DNA from: Szabonella alba
Lineage (GTDB): Bacteria; Pseudomonadota; Alphaproteobacteria; Rhodobacterales; Rhodobacteraceae
Reading direction: 5' to 3'
DNA length: 64,000 bases
Assembly (NCBI RefSeq): GCF_016765775.1
Contig: NZ_JAESVN010000002.1
Location: 558,001 to 622,000, forward strand
Both the position numbers and the translations under genes were made by a program. Position 1 is the stretch's first letter. Each line of letters begins with the position of its first letter. This document shows, piece by piece, positions 16,798 to 25,426 of this stretch. The notes under the pieces were generated by a model that had not been told where the DNA came from, ran no database searches, and saw only the letters and a program-made list of their open reading frames with translations.

Positions 16798-18210
16798 TCA
16801 AAGTCGCAGATCCAGCCCCGCCGAACGCGGCGCGGCCAGATGAAGAACAAGCGGTGCCTCGGCCGCCTTCGGACCGGCCCCGGAATCGGCCTCCGGATCG
16901 ACGACAAAGGGTGGCGATGCAGTCCCTTGTCTGCCGTCCCATCCGGCAAAGTCGAAACTGGCCGAGGCAAAGCCCATGCGGCGCAGATCCTCGGTGAATT
17001 CGGTGACCGAGCGGCGCAGAAGATCCAGCGTTTCGGGCAGTTCTGCCGAAAGCACGATGCGGATCCGGTCGCCCTCGGGGGTCAGCTGTATCCGCAAACG
17101 GCCCAGTTCCTCGGGCGCAAGGGAAAGCTCGGTCATGCCGGGACCGGACGCGGAACGCTGGGCAATGACCGTGGCAAGATGTTCGGGTGGAACTGTCGGG
17201 GGCTGCGACTGCGGGGCCGGCGGGGCAGCGGAACCGGGCAAAAATCGGAGCGGGACCTCGGCCAGTGCGGCAGCGCCCGGGCCGGGCGCGCTGGTGGGGT
17301 CGGCCTTGATGCGATTGGCAAGTGACAAGGGAGTGGAATCAGCCATGCCACCCGAATTGCGCGGGACGTGGGGCCAGGGTGCCGTCGCAGGCGGCAGGGC
17401 CGGGCCTTGTGCCCCGGGCCCCTGTTCTGGCGGCGGTGGGCGGGCCGCATCCCCGGCCTGCACCGGCGCCAAGGGTGCAAGGGGGGCAGCGGGGCGTTTT
17501 GCAGCACCCTCCGCTGGATGGTCGAGAAGGAAGGGATCGGCCCGCGTTACCCCGGTCGCCCCCGCTGCCGGTTGCGGCACCGAAAGGCTGCGGCGTGAAA
17601 TTCCGCCATTCTGCAAGCGCGGCTGCGGGTCGATCCCCGAGGGGGATGGATCCGCAGCTTGCTGCGCAAGCGGTGGTGGGGCGGCCAACAACGCCTCCGC
17701 CGCAGTGACCTGTGCGACGGGTTCATGTGCAGGCGCGGTCTCATCCTGCGGCGGGGGGGCCGCATCGCCGCGCCGTTCCGCAGGTGCAGCATCGGCAACC
17801 GGGCTGGCGGTCTGTTCCTCCGCCTCCTCAGGGCCCCTTGTTGCGGTCGGATCGCTTTGGCCCGCGATGGGGAGGCTTGCAGCGGGCAAGGCGCCCTTGA
17901 CCGTCGTCCCCAGGCCCTTCACTTTTGCACCCACCGTTTCCCCGCCCGCTGTCTCTCCGCCCCCGGTCTTCCCGGCTGCCGCATCGCCAGCGGGCGAATC
18001 GCTTGCTGGCCCCTCCGCTGCCGTGCCGTCCCTTCGCTGCGGGGCGGGGGCTGTGCTGCCCGCCGCACCGGCGCGGGTGGGTTGTGCATCCGCTGGAGGT
18101 TGCGCAAAAAACTGCAAAAAATCAATGCGCTCAGCCGTTTCCCTTGCCTCCTTGCCCGCCGGAAATGCAATGCGTGGCGGCAAGGCCGGGCTCTGTTCAA
18201 TCACTGTCAT
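16798..18210 (-). CDS. fliK: Flagellar hook-length control protein FliK
   Basis: A 470-residue protein. The first 330 residues are low-complexity Pro/Ala/Gly/Thr-rich, as expected for the ruler part. The C-terminal domain (LSLAPEELGRLRIQLTPEGD, then IRIVLSAELPETLDLLRRSV) is the FliK substrate-specificity-switch domain that acts on FlhB. The divergent region to flgJ carries a CtrA-like site, and fliK-flgD appear to be one operon. Confidence 0.9.
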   Translation of the reverse strand: MTVIEQSPALPPRIAFPAGKEARETAERIDFLQFFAQPPADAQPTRAGAAGSTAPAPQRRDGTAAEGPASDSPAGDAAAGKTGGGETAGGETVGAKVKGLGTTVKGALPAASLPIAGQSDPTATRGPEEAEEQTASPVADAAPAERRGDAAPPPQDETAPAHEPVAQVTAAEALLAAPPPLAQQAADPSPSGIDPQPRLQNGGISRRSLSVPQPAAGATGVTRADPFLLDHPAEGAAKRPAAPLAPLAPVQAGDAARPPPPEQGPGAQGPALPPATAPWPHVPRNSGGMADSTPLSLANRIKADPTSAPGPGAAALAEVPLRFLPGSAAPPAPQSQPPTVPPEHLATVIAQRSASGPGMTELSLAPEELGRLRIQLTPEGDRIRIVLSAELPETLDLLRRSVTEFTEDLRRMGFASASFDFAGWDGRQGTASPPFVVDPEADSGAGPKAAEAPLVLHLAAPRSAGLDLRL

Positions 18211-18271
18211 CGTGCGCCCGTCCTGTGTGGCTGGACCGCTCTGGCCCGGTTCCGACTATCGCGGCAACGGG

Positions 18272-18286
18272 TTACCGGTTGTTTAC
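18272..18286. promoter_or_regulatory. CtrA-like site (TTAC-N7-TTAC)
   Basis: Two half sites TTAC at 18272 and 18283 separated by exactly 7 bp, within the directly repeated TTACCGG. The alphaproteobacterial CtrA consensus is TTAA-N7-TTAA. It lies between divergent fliK and flgJ, 41 bp from the flgJ start, and could serve both. Confidence 0.45.
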
Positions 18287-18326
18287 CGGACGCGGACATA
18301 TTGATCCCGAGCCGCCGAAAGGACGC

Positions 18327-18647
18327 ATGATGGATCCAGCAGCGCCGATACCGGCAAAGCGCCCCGCACCTCTTGCGCAGGCCGCGCCGCCTGCCGCGCC
18401 CGACCCGCTGCGCCGCAAGGCGGAGGAGCTTGAGGCCGCCTTTCTGTCGGAAATGCTGGGCCATGCGGGGCTTGGCGCGGCAGGCGGCAGTCTCAGTGGC
18501 AATTTCGGCGGTGGCATTGGGGAGGAACAGTTTGCCTCCTTCCTGCGCGATGAACAGGCGCGCGCCATGGTCCGGGCCGGGGGCATCGGTCTGGCCGAGC
18601 GCCTGTTCCACGCCCTTGCGGCCGGGCGTGATGCCGATGGCCGCTGA
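18327..18647 (+). CDS. flgJ: Rod-binding protein, FlgJ N-terminal domain only
   Basis: About 106 residues from ATG 18327 (a second ATG at 18330 follows). KAEELEAAFLSEMLGHAGL, then EEQFASFLRDEQARAMVRAG, is the rod-binding domain of FlgJ. The muramidase domain found at the C-terminus of enterobacterial FlgJ is absent, as is common in alphaproteobacteria, so a separate enzyme must open the peptidoglycan (see the SltF-like gene at 33099-33866). It overlaps the following flgN-like gene. Confidence 0.87.
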   Translation: MMDPAAPIPAKRPAPLAQAAPPAAPDPLRRKAEELEAAFLSEMLGHAGLGAAGGSLSGNFGGGIGEEQFASFLRDEQARAMVRAGGIGLAERLFHALAAGRDADGR

Positions 18648-18978
18648 TCCTGCCATCACCCTGCTGGAAACCCTGTTGCAGGAAACCCATACGGCCCTGC
18701 GGCGGGGGGAGTTGTCGCGCCTTGCCGATCTGACCCGGCGCACCGAACAGGCGCTGCAGGATCTGCCCGCCGCCCCGTCCGAACGGGCGGTGCAGCATCT
18801 GCGCGCCCTTGCCGCGCGCAATGCCGCTTGTCTTGAGGCGGCCGGCCGCGGCATCCGTGCCGCGCGGCGCAGGCTGGCCGAGATCCGCGATGCGCAGGCA
18901 GGCATGCGCATCTATGACGATCAGGGCCGCAGCCGTCTGATCGCCCCCGGTGAAGGGCGCCTTGCCCGCCGTGCCTGA
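18631..18978 (+). CDS. flgN: FlgN-like export chaperone
   Basis: About 115 residues, all helical, from ATG 18631 or 18637, overlapping the end of flgJ by 17 bp. The pattern ITLLETLLQETHTALRRGEL, then LADLTRRTEQALQDL, resembles FlgN, the chaperone that escorts FlgK and FlgL to the export gate. The identification rests on size, helical heptads and context between flgJ and flagellin, because FlgN sequences are poorly conserved. Confidence 0.65.
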   Translation: MPMAADPAITLLETLLQETHTALRRGELSRLADLTRRTEQALQDLPAAPSERAVQHLRALAARNAACLEAAGRGIRAARRRLAEIRDAQAGMRIYDDQGRSRLIAPGEGRLARRA

Positions 18979-19016
18979 TGCCGGGGCATTCCACCCTGCC
19001 CGAACCTTTGTCATTC

Positions 19017-19047
19017 CGTGGCCGATGCCTGCATCGCAGAGGCCACG
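19017..19047 (+). terminator. Nested hairpin after flgN
   Basis: CGTGGCC (19017-19023) pairs with GGCCACG (19041-19047), and inside it GATGC pairs with GCATC. It starts 39 bp beyond the flgN stop and precedes the flagellin promoter region, the expected place to insulate flagellin transcription. It lacks a clear T-run. Confidence 0.45.
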
Positions 19048-19111
19048 CGCCGGAGCATCCGACGCAACTGCGTCAAATCTTCCTCATTTCGGACTTTGGG
19101 GGCGGCTGACT

Positions 19112-19126
19112 TTAGCCATCCCTTAG
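19112..19126. promoter_or_regulatory. CtrA-like site (TTAG-N7-TTAG)
   Basis: TTAG at 19112 and TTAG at 19123 with exactly 7 bp between, about 150 bp upstream of the flagellin start. One mismatch per half site from TTAA-N7-TTAA. The distance implies a long flagellin leader, which would suit FlbT binding to the mRNA. Confidence 0.45.
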
Positions 19127-19275
19127 CGTTTGGGGCGCATCAATGGCCCTGCATCCCGCATCGGGGTGGCGCGGACGGGAAATCCCCGGGGCCGCAACGG
19201 CAAGAATGCCCTTTCCGCCATTGCAATGGCATGAACTGCCGCGTGCAAAGCACCGGCCCGAAGAAGGGATGAATG

Positions 19276-20811
19276 ATGTCTTCGATTCTGACCAATACCA
19301 GCGCCATGGTCGCGCTGCAGACGCTCAAAAGCATCAACAGCAATCTTGCCAAGGTCCAGAACGAGATTTCCACGGGCAAGGCCGTGGCCAGTGCCAAGGA
19401 CAATGCCGCTGTCTGGGCCATCTCGAAGGTGATGGAAAGCGATGTGCAGGGCTTCAAGGGCATTGCCGACAGTCTTTCGCTGGGCTCCTCGACGATTTCG
19501 GTGGCGCGGCAGGCCTCAGAATCGGTGACCGATCTGCTGATCGAGATCAAGGAAAAGATCGTCGCCGCGCAGGAGGAGAATGTGGATCGCGGCAAGATCC
19601 AGACCGATATCGGTTTCCTGCGCGACCAGATCAAATCAGTGGTCGGTGCGGCGCAGTTCTACGGTCTGAACATGATCCAGGGGACGGATGATGTGAACAT
19701 CCTGTCCTCGCTGGACCGTGCCTCGGACGGGTCGGTGACGGCCTCGAATATCACCGTGAACCGGCAGGACCTGACCTCGGGCGCCGGGGTCTATGGCAGC
19801 GGTACTGTGCTGACGCCCAATGCGACCGTCTCTGACACCGCAGCCAATGCGCTGAACAATCAGGGCAATACCGCCGAAATCACGCTGACGGCCGCCGCCG
19901 ATTACAGCACCGCCGCTGGGACATTCTCGGTCGGGGGGGTATCCTTCAGCTTTGCCGCCGGGGAACTGGGCGGGGCCACGGACGATCAGGACGTGGCGGC
20001 GGGCATTCTTGCCGGCCGGATCAACGCGCTGGGGATCGAGGGCATCTCGGCCAGTGCCACCGGCGCGGTGGTCGAGATCACTTCGGCGCGCGCCTTCGAA
20101 GGGGCGGCGGTCGAGATCAGCGGTCTGGGCGGTGCGGCGGCAGGCACCGAGATCACCGCGCTCAACGGTGATCCGGTCAATCTGACACTGGGGGAGATCG
20201 CCGAGCGGGCGCAGAATGTGACCTTCGACCCGGCGGCCGCCGTCAATGACGGGGATGGCTATCGTGTCTCCTTCGGCGGCAATACCTTCACCTATGTTGC
20301 CGGCCCCGGACAGAGCATGGAAGATGTCGCGCGCGGTCTGAAAACCGCCATTGATGGTGAAGGGCTGGACGGCATCACCACAAGGGTCGCGCAGGACAGT
20401 GCCGGGGCGTGGCAGCTGAAGATCGACAATGACACTGTGACCGACATGACGCTGGCCGCCGTCGGAAATGCGGGCGGAACCGCCTCGGGCGGGCTGTTCG
20501 GACTGGACGGGATCGATGTGTCAACCACGGCACAGGCGGCTTCGGCGCTGGACAATATCGAGGGGATGATCAACCGGGCGATCGAGGCGTCCGCTGATTT
20601 CGGTTCGGCGCAGAAGCGGATCGACATCCAGAACGATTTCGTCGGCAAATTGTCGGATGCGCTGAAGGCGGGGATCGGGACGATGGTCGATGCCGATATG
20701 GAAGAGGCTTCGGCCCGGCTTCAGGCGCTTCAGGTGCAGCAGCAGCTGGGGATTCAGGCCCTGTCCATCGCGAATCAGTCGCCGCAATCCATCCTGTCGC
20801 TCTTCCGGTAA
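19276..20811 (+). CDS. fliC: Flagellin
   Basis: 511 residues from ATG 19276, 7 bp after a GAAGG site (ATG 19273 is an alternative). The N-terminal D0/D1 helices (SSILTNTSAMVALQTLKSIN, then KVQNEISTGKAVASAKDNAA) and C-terminal D1/D0 (ARLQALQVQQQLGIQALSIA, ending ILSLFR) are classic flagellin ends. The central 250 residues are an Ala/Gly/Thr-rich variable domain with repeated beta-strand motifs. It forms the filament outside the cell. FlaF and FlbT follow in the same orientation. Confidence 0.96.
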   Translation: MSSILTNTSAMVALQTLKSINSNLAKVQNEISTGKAVASAKDNAAVWAISKVMESDVQGFKGIADSLSLGSSTISVARQASESVTDLLIEIKEKIVAAQEENVDRGKIQTDIGFLRDQIKSVVGAAQFYGLNMIQGTDDVNILSSLDRASDGSVTASNITVNRQDLTSGAGVYGSGTVLTPNATVSDTAANALNNQGNTAEITLTAAADYSTAAGTFSVGGVSFSFAAGELGGATDDQDVAAGILAGRINALGIEGISASATGAVVEITSARAFEGAAVEISGLGGAAAGTEITALNGDPVNLTLGEIAERAQNVTFDPAAAVNDGDGYRVSFGGNTFTYVAGPGQSMEDVARGLKTAIDGEGLDGITTRVAQDSAGAWQLKIDNDTVTDMTLAAVGNAGGTASGGLFGLDGIDVSTTAQAASALDNIEGMINRAIEASADFGSAQKRIDIQNDFVGKLSDALKAGIGTMVDADMEEASARLQALQVQQQLGIQALSIANQSPQSILSLFR

Positions 20812-20822
20812 TCCGGATCTGC

Positions 20823-20851
20823 GGGGGGCGTGCCGGTCGCGCGCGCCCCCC
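20823..20851 (+). terminator. GC-rich hairpin after flagellin
   Basis: GGGGGGCG (20823-20830) pairs with CGCCCCCC (20844-20851) just 11 bp after the flagellin stop. It probably gives a partial terminator or an mRNA-stabilising 3' end, allowing much more flagellin than FlaF/FlbT message. No U-run follows. Confidence 0.6.
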
Positions 20852-20906
20852 TGCCTTGGCCTTCGATTACCCCGCCTGATGACCCGCACCCCCGGAAGGA
20901 TCGTTC

Positions 20907-21299
20907 ATGACCTCGCATTCCCTTGCCCGTGACGCCTATTCCCGCCCCGACGCGCCGCTGCGCCCTGCGCGCACCGTCGAATATGATCTCTTCGCCCGGG
21001 TAACGCGTCGTCTGACACTTGCCTTTCGTGCGCGCGCGGCGGATTTTCCCGCCTTTGCCGTGGCTTTGCATGACAATGACCGGCTTTGGCGGACGCTGGC
21101 GCTGGATGTGGCCGATCCCGGCAATGCCCTGCCTGCGGCGCTCCGGTCCAGACTGTTCTACCTGCATGAATTCACCACGCTGCAGACCCGGCGCATTCTG
21201 CAAGAGGGCGCCTCGGCCGAGGTGCTGATCGACATCAATACCGCCATCATGCGCGGCTTGCGGGGCGATGCGGGCAGCGGGCCGGGGGGCGGGGAATGA
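20907..21299 (+). CDS. flaF: Flagellar biosynthesis regulator FlaF
   Basis: 130 residues. VEYDLFARVTRRLTLAFRAR and the region ALHDNDRLWRTLALDVADPG, followed by RLFYLHEFTTLQTRRILQ, are typical of FlaF. In Caulobacter FlaF is required for flagellin synthesis or secretion and opposes FlbT. It overlaps flbT by 4 bp. Confidence 0.9.
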   Translation: MTSHSLARDAYSRPDAPLRPARTVEYDLFARVTRRLTLAFRARAADFPAFAVALHDNDRLWRTLALDVADPGNALPAALRSRLFYLHEFTTLQTRRILQEGASAEVLIDINTAIMRGLRGDAGSGPGGGE

Positions 21300-21700
21300 C
21301 CGGGCTGGTCCTGAAACTGGGGCCGCGCGAACGGGTGCTGATCAACGGCGCGGTGATCGAGAATGGTGAGCGGCGGACGCGGCTGGCGGTGATGACGCCG
21401 CATGCGCATATCCTGCGCCTGCGCGACGCGATCCATCCCGAAGAGGTGACGACCCCGGTGCGGCGCGTCTGTTATATTGCGCAGCTTGTTCTGTCGGGCG
21501 ATGCCGAACCCGGTGCGGCGAAACTCCAGCTTCTGCGCGGGATTGAACAACTCAGTCAGGTGCTGACCGATCCCGACAGCCGCGCCTTGCTGGCGCAGGC
21601 CACTGTCGGGGTAGTGGAGGGCAATCCCTATCAGGCGCTTAAGGCACTGCGGGGGCTTCTGCCCCGGGAGGAGCGGCTCATGGCTGCGCATCGGGCATGA
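21296..21700 (+). CDS. flbT: Flagellin translational repressor FlbT
   Basis: 134 residues starting MTGLVLKLGPRERVLINGAV, then AHILRLRDAI and ARRVCYIAQ-like VRRVCYIAQLVLSG, matching FlbT. In Caulobacter FlbT binds the flagellin mRNA leader and promotes its decay until the hook is finished. Location directly behind flagellin and flaF, with ATGA overlaps on both sides, supports coupled control. Confidence 0.92.
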   Translation: MTGLVLKLGPRERVLINGAVIENGERRTRLAVMTPHAHILRLRDAIHPEEVTTPVRRVCYIAQLVLSGDAEPGAAKLQLLRGIEQLSQVLTDPDSRALLAQATVGVVEGNPYQALKALRGLLPREERLMAAHRA

Positions 21701-22497
21701 GTTTCGCACCGATCCTTCCCTTTGGTGGGCTGGCGGGGTGGAGCTTCCTGCAGCGCACGATGGAAATGCAGACCCGGCACTTCGATGCCAGCCCGCAGCG
21801 TCAGCGCGACGAGGCCTATTTCCGCGAACGTATCGGCAGCATCTCGACGGCGGAAGGCCTGGTCGATGACCGCCGCCTCTTGCGCGTGGCCCTCGGGGCC
21901 TTCGGGCTGGAGGGCGAAATCAACAACCGGTATTTCATCCGCAAGGTGCTGGAGGATGGCACGCTGAAGGATCAGGCGCTGTCCAACCGTCTGGCCGACA
22001 AGCAGTATCGCGCCTTTTCCGCCGCTTTCGGCTTTGGGGATTTCTCGGTGCCCCGCACGAAACTGTCGGATTTCGCCGATACGATCCTGACGGATTACCG
22101 CACAAGGCAGTTCGAACAGGCCGTTGGCGCGCAGCACAACGATCTGCGCCTGTCGCTGAATGCCGAGCGGGAGATCGAGCGCCTTGCCGCCCGCGACATG
22201 GGGGATGAGGTGATGTGGTTCACCGTCATGGGCAATCCGCCCCTGCGTCAGGTTTTCGAACGAGCGTTTGGCCTGCCTTCCGCGTTTTCGGGGTTGGATC
22301 TGGACCGGCAGTTGACGGAATTCCGCGACAAGGCCAGCCGGATCTTCGGTGAAAGCACGGTTGCGCAATTTGCCGATCCGGAGAAGCGCGAAAAACTGTT
22401 GCGCAATTTCCTGCTGCGATCCGAGATCCAGTCGATGGCCGCCTCCTATTCCCCCGCAGCCGGGGCGTTGCAATTGTTGCAATCCATGGCGCGCTGA
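21697..22497 (+). CDS. DUF1217 flagellar-associated protein
   Basis: 266 residues, mostly helical and soluble. The pattern DEAYFRERIGSISTAEGLVD, DRRLLRVALGAFGLEGEINN and LADKQYRAFSAAFGFGD matches the DUF1217 family, which is nearly always encoded in alphaproteobacterial flagellar loci. The molecular role is unknown. It is the last gene of the flagellin-flaF-flbT operon, joined to flbT by a 4-bp overlap. Confidence 0.8.
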   Translation: MSFAPILPFGGLAGWSFLQRTMEMQTRHFDASPQRQRDEAYFRERIGSISTAEGLVDDRRLLRVALGAFGLEGEINNRYFIRKVLEDGTLKDQALSNRLADKQYRAFSAAFGFGDFSVPRTKLSDFADTILTDYRTRQFEQAVGAQHNDLRLSLNAEREIERLAARDMGDEVMWFTVMGNPPLRQVFERAFGLPSAFSGLDLDRQLTEFRDKASRIFGESTVAQFADPEKREKLLRNFLLRSEIQSMAASYSPAAGALQLLQSMAR

Positions 22498-22954
22498 ACC
22501 GTGTGATATCGCAGGCGGGGGGGGTAGTCCGGTGCCGGACGGGCTTTGCCCGCGATGGATCGGGGGACCTCCGGTCCTTGCGCGTAAAGGGGGCCGGGTG
22601 TTCCCGCTCCCTGTTCCCCTGTTCCCCTGTTCCCCTGTTCCCGCGTCCTCTTGTTCTGTCTGTCTCTTCCGCTTCGGGTGGTTCTGGCGGGCTGGTTTTC
22701 GGCGTGACCTGCCTTTACTCCGACCGGATAGCGCGCCCTGTGCCGATCCTGTCCGGTCTGGGTCCTCGGTATTGCGTCCGTTTGCCTTTGCCTCTCTGGC
22801 CCGATCCGGGGATCGGGCGTTTGCTGGCCCCGTTTGGCGCAAGGCCGCATTGCTGGTTGCCGGACCCTGTCGTCAGCGCAGCACTGCCAGCGCACCTTCC
22901 GCCCTGTTCATCCCTTCCACCGCCATGCCTTCCCGGCGTCTGGCCTGCTTGCGC
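22498..22954. other. Convergent intergenic region, C-rich
   Basis: A 457-bp gap between the flagellin operon (plus) and fliI (minus). No protein was recognised. It contains a G8 run near 22519, a C/T-rich, G-poor stretch at 22601-22675 on the plus strand, and an 8-bp tandem repeat. The composition suggests a Rho-utilisation region for transcripts leaving the flagellin operon. Confidence 0.5.
22611..22642 (+). repeat. Tandem repeat, 4 copies of CTGTTCCC
   Basis: Four exact head-to-tail copies of the 8-mer CTGTTCCC occupy 22611-22642. Copy number could vary by slippage between strains. It forms the core of the C-rich, G-poor segment. Confidence 0.85.
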
Positions 22955-24262
22955 TCAGGTTGCAAGGATGTCCTCCAGCCGCTTGAAGCTGCCCGCAACC
23001 CCGTCCGGACCCATCTCGGCCAGAAAGGCATCCAGCGCCGGCCAGACCTTGATCGCCCGGTCGATGGCCGCGTCCGATCCTTTGCTGTAAAGCCCGGCCT
23101 GCACCATCAGTTCGGCCCGGTCCCATGCGCTGAACACCCGCCTTGCATCGGCAATCAGCCGGTTTTCGGCCTCATTGGCGGCCAGTGGCAGGCTGCGCGA
23201 GACGGATCGCAGAAGGTCGATCGCGGGGAAACGCCCGCGCTCGGCAATGGCGCGGTCCAGCACGACATGCCCGTCCAGCACCCCCCGCAGGATATCGGCG
23301 ACCGGCTCTTCCATATCGGACCCTGCGACCAGCACGGTGAAAACCGCGGTGATATCGCCGCAATCGGGGGCCGCCCGCCCCGGTCCGGCCCGTTCGGCCA
23401 GCGCCATGATCGTCTGCACGACCGAGGGCGGATAGCCCCGCAGATGCGCCGGTTCGCCCGCCGCCAGCGCGACCTCGCGATGCGCCTCGGCAAAGCGGGT
23501 CACACTGTCGGCCAGCAGCAGGACCTGACGCCCGCTGTCGCGGAAATATTCCGCAACCGCCATCGCCGACCAAAGGCAGCGCCGCCGCAACAGCGGAGAC
23601 CGGTCCGAGGTCGCAGCCACGACCACGCTGCGCGCCATGCCCTCGGGGCCCAGAACGTGATCGGTGAATTCGCGCAACTCGCGCCCCCGCTCTCCAGCAA
23701 GGGCGATCACGATCACATCGGCCTCCACCCCCCGGGCCAACTGCGCCAGAAGCGAGGATTTCCCGACACCGGACCCCGCGAACAGGCCCACGCGCTGCCC
23801 CCGCACGATGGGCAGCAATGTGTCGAAGGCCGCCAGCCCGGTGGCCAGACGCGGCCCCAGACGGCGGCGCTGCGCGGGTGGGGGCGGGGCGGGGCATAGC
23901 GGGCGCGCCTGCGGGCCAGGAAACAGCGGGCGACCATCCAGTGCCGCGCCGAACGGATCGACGACACGGCCGATCCAGCCCTCATGCGGGGTTAGTTCCG
24001 CCTTGCCAAGCGCCTCGGCGGGCATGCCGATCCGCAGTCCCTCGGTCGGCCCTTCGGCCAGCGCACAGGCCCCGCCCGCATCCAGCCGCAGGATCTCGGC
24101 ATGAAGCACCTCCGCGATGCGCAGCCGGTCGCCCAGACCGGCATCCGGGCCAAGCCCGGTGATCCGCAACATCGGCCCGCCAATTTCCGCGACCCTGCCG
24201 AACTGCCGCAGGGTCGAGATTTCCGTCAGGCGGCCGCGCAATCCATCGAAATAACCGGTCAC
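22955..24262 (-). CDS. fliI: Flagellar export ATPase FliI
   Basis: 435 residues from GTG 24262, preceded by GGGAG; the larger frame extending upstream runs antisense through flgB and flgC and is rejected. Walker A (FAGSGVGKSSLL), Walker B-like VLLLADSVTRFAEAHREV and the RGYPPSVVQTIMALAERAG segment are those of FliI/type III ATPases. It energises delivery of export substrates to the FlhA/FlhB gate. It is transcribed alone and divergent from flgB. Confidence 0.95.
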   Translation of the reverse strand: MTGYFDGLRGRLTEISTLRQFGRVAEIGGPMLRITGLGPDAGLGDRLRIAEVLHAEILRLDAGGACALAEGPTEGLRIGMPAEALGKAELTPHEGWIGRVVDPFGAALDGRPLFPGPQARPLCPAPPPPAQRRRLGPRLATGLAAFDTLLPIVRGQRVGLFAGSGVGKSSLLAQLARGVEADVIVIALAGERGRELREFTDHVLGPEGMARSVVVAATSDRSPLLRRRCLWSAMAVAEYFRDSGRQVLLLADSVTRFAEAHREVALAAGEPAHLRGYPPSVVQTIMALAERAGPGRAAPDCGDITAVFTVLVAGSDMEEPVADILRGVLDGHVVLDRAIAERGRFPAIDLLRSVSRSLPLAANEAENRLIADARRVFSAWDRAELMVQAGLYSKGSDAAIDRAIKVWPALDAFLAEMGPDGVAGSFKRLEDILAT

Positions 24263-24309
24263 GGGATTCTCCCTTTGTTCGCCGATTACGCTTTCTAAAC
24301 GAATCACCC

Positions 24310-24324
24310 TTAAGCCTTGGTGAA
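24310..24324. promoter_or_regulatory. CtrA-like site (TTAA-N7-TGAA)
   Basis: TTAA at 24310 and TGAA at 24321 with 7 bp between, 23 bp upstream of the flgB ATG and 48 bp from the divergent fliI start. One mismatch from the consensus. It is close to the start codon, so an exact promoter position is uncertain. Confidence 0.35.
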
Positions 24325-24346
24325 ACCGAATGAGGGAGAATCCCCG

Positions 24347-24739
24347 ATGTTGCCGAAACTGGAACTGACACGGATGGCGCAGGCCATGGCGGCCCATGCC
24401 GGGGCCCGGATGGGCATCGTGGCGCGCAATGCCGCCAATGCCGATACGCCGGGCTACAAGGCGCAGGACCTGCCGGATTTTGCCGCCACCTATCGGGGCG
24501 CGGAGACGGAAACCGGCACAGAAATGCGGGCGACGCGGGCCGGACATCTGCGCGGCGCCGGATCGCCCACGCCCGTACCCTTGGTGCTGGATCTGCCCGC
24601 TGACCCCAATGGCAATTCCGTTTCGGTTGAAGGGGAAATGATGCGCGCCGCCGGCATCCGGCAGCAGCATGACATGGCGCTGGCCGTCTATTCCCGCACC
24701 TCGGATATCGTGAAACTTGCACTTGGGCGGGGGCGCTAG
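24347..24739 (+). CDS. flgB: Flagellar proximal rod protein FlgB
   Basis: 130 residues with the rod-protein N-terminal motif VARNAANADTPGYKAQDLPD and C-terminal helix (AVYSRTSDIVKLALGR). FlgB forms part of the proximal rod in the periplasm. It starts a long plus-strand operon flgB-flgC-fliE-fliQ-flgF-flgG-flgA-flgH-fliL-like, with gaps of at most about 10 bp or 4-bp overlaps. Confidence 0.93.
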   Translation: MLPKLELTRMAQAMAAHAGARMGIVARNAANADTPGYKAQDLPDFAATYRGAETETGTEMRATRAGHLRGAGSPTPVPLVLDLPADPNGNSVSVEGEMMRAAGIRQQHDMALAVYSRTSDIVKLALGRGR

Positions 24740-24742
24740 GCC

Positions 24743-25123
24743 ATGTCCGACCTTCTGCGCGCACTTGCAGTTTCCGCCTCGGGGATGGAGGCGCAGGGAC
24801 AACGCCTGCGCCATCTGTCCGAGAATATCGCCAATGCCGATACGCCCGGCTATCGCCGCAAGACGCTTGATTTCCGCACCCTGGCCGAAAGCGGTGCGGT
24901 GCGCCCGGGCCCCGTGCGGCTCGACCGCTCTGAACTCTCGCGCATTCATGATCCCGGCCATCCGCTGGCCGACGCCTCGGGTCATTATGACGGCTCCAAT
25001 GTCGATCTGGTGATCGAGATCGCCGACGCCCGCGAGGCGCAGCGCAGTTATGAGGCCAATCTGAAACTCTTCGATCAGGCGCGTCAGATGACGCAGGGCC
25101 TGTTCGAACTTCTTCGCCGATAG
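24743..25123 (+). CDS. flgC: Flagellar rod protein FlgC
   Basis: 126 residues with the motif LSENIANADTPGYRRKTLDF and C-terminal SYEANLKLFDQARQMTQGLF, both diagnostic of FlgC. It is the rod component assembled next to FlgB. It starts 3 bp after the flgB stop and leads into fliE 9 bp later. Confidence 0.94.
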   Translation: MSDLLRALAVSASGMEAQGQRLRHLSENIANADTPGYRRKTLDFRTLAESGAVRPGPVRLDRSELSRIHDPGHPLADASGHYDGSNVDLVIEIADAREAQRSYEANLKLFDQARQMTQGLFELLRR

Positions 25124-25132
25124 GGGGCCGAA

Positions 25133-25426
25133 ATGGACATCAGACCATCCTTTGCAGCACAATCCTACCTGCAGGCGCGTGAGGCTGCCGCGCCGGGGAC
25201 CGGGGGGGGCGGGGGCGACGATGCGGGCTTTGCCCGGCTTGCCGCCTCTTTCGCCCAGACCCTGCAGGACGGCGAAAGCACTGCCAGGGCGGCCATGACC
25301 GGCGGCGCCGACCCGCATGCGCTGGTCGAGGCGCTGGCCGCCACCCAGACTGCGGTCGAAACCGTGGTCACCGTGCGCGACAAGGTGGTTGAGGCCTATC
25401 AGGAAATCCTGAGGATGCCGGTATGA
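25133..25426 (+). CDS. fliE: Flagellar hook-basal body protein FliE
   Basis: 97 residues. GDDAGFARLAASFAQTLQDG and the ending VETVVTVRDKVVEAYQEILR MPV fit FliE, the MS-ring to rod adaptor and first exported substrate. A Gly/Asp linker is coded by a G8 tract at 25202-25209. It overlaps fliQ by 4 bp. Confidence 0.92.
   Translation: MDIRPSFAAQSYLQAREAAAPGTGGGGGDDAGFARLAASFAQTLQDGESTARAAMTGGADPHALVEALAATQTAVETVVTVRDKVVEAYQEILRMPV

Noticed and set aside
24295-24313. CTAA/TTAA pair upstream of flgB as a second CtrA site
   Set aside because: The spacing is 11 bp, not 7; only the TTAA-N7-TGAA pair at 24310 was kept.
24263-25318. Extension of fliI upstream by 352 codons
   Set aside because: The extension is antisense to flgB, flgC and the start of fliE; GTG 24262 has a ribosome site and begins at the FliI family N-terminus.
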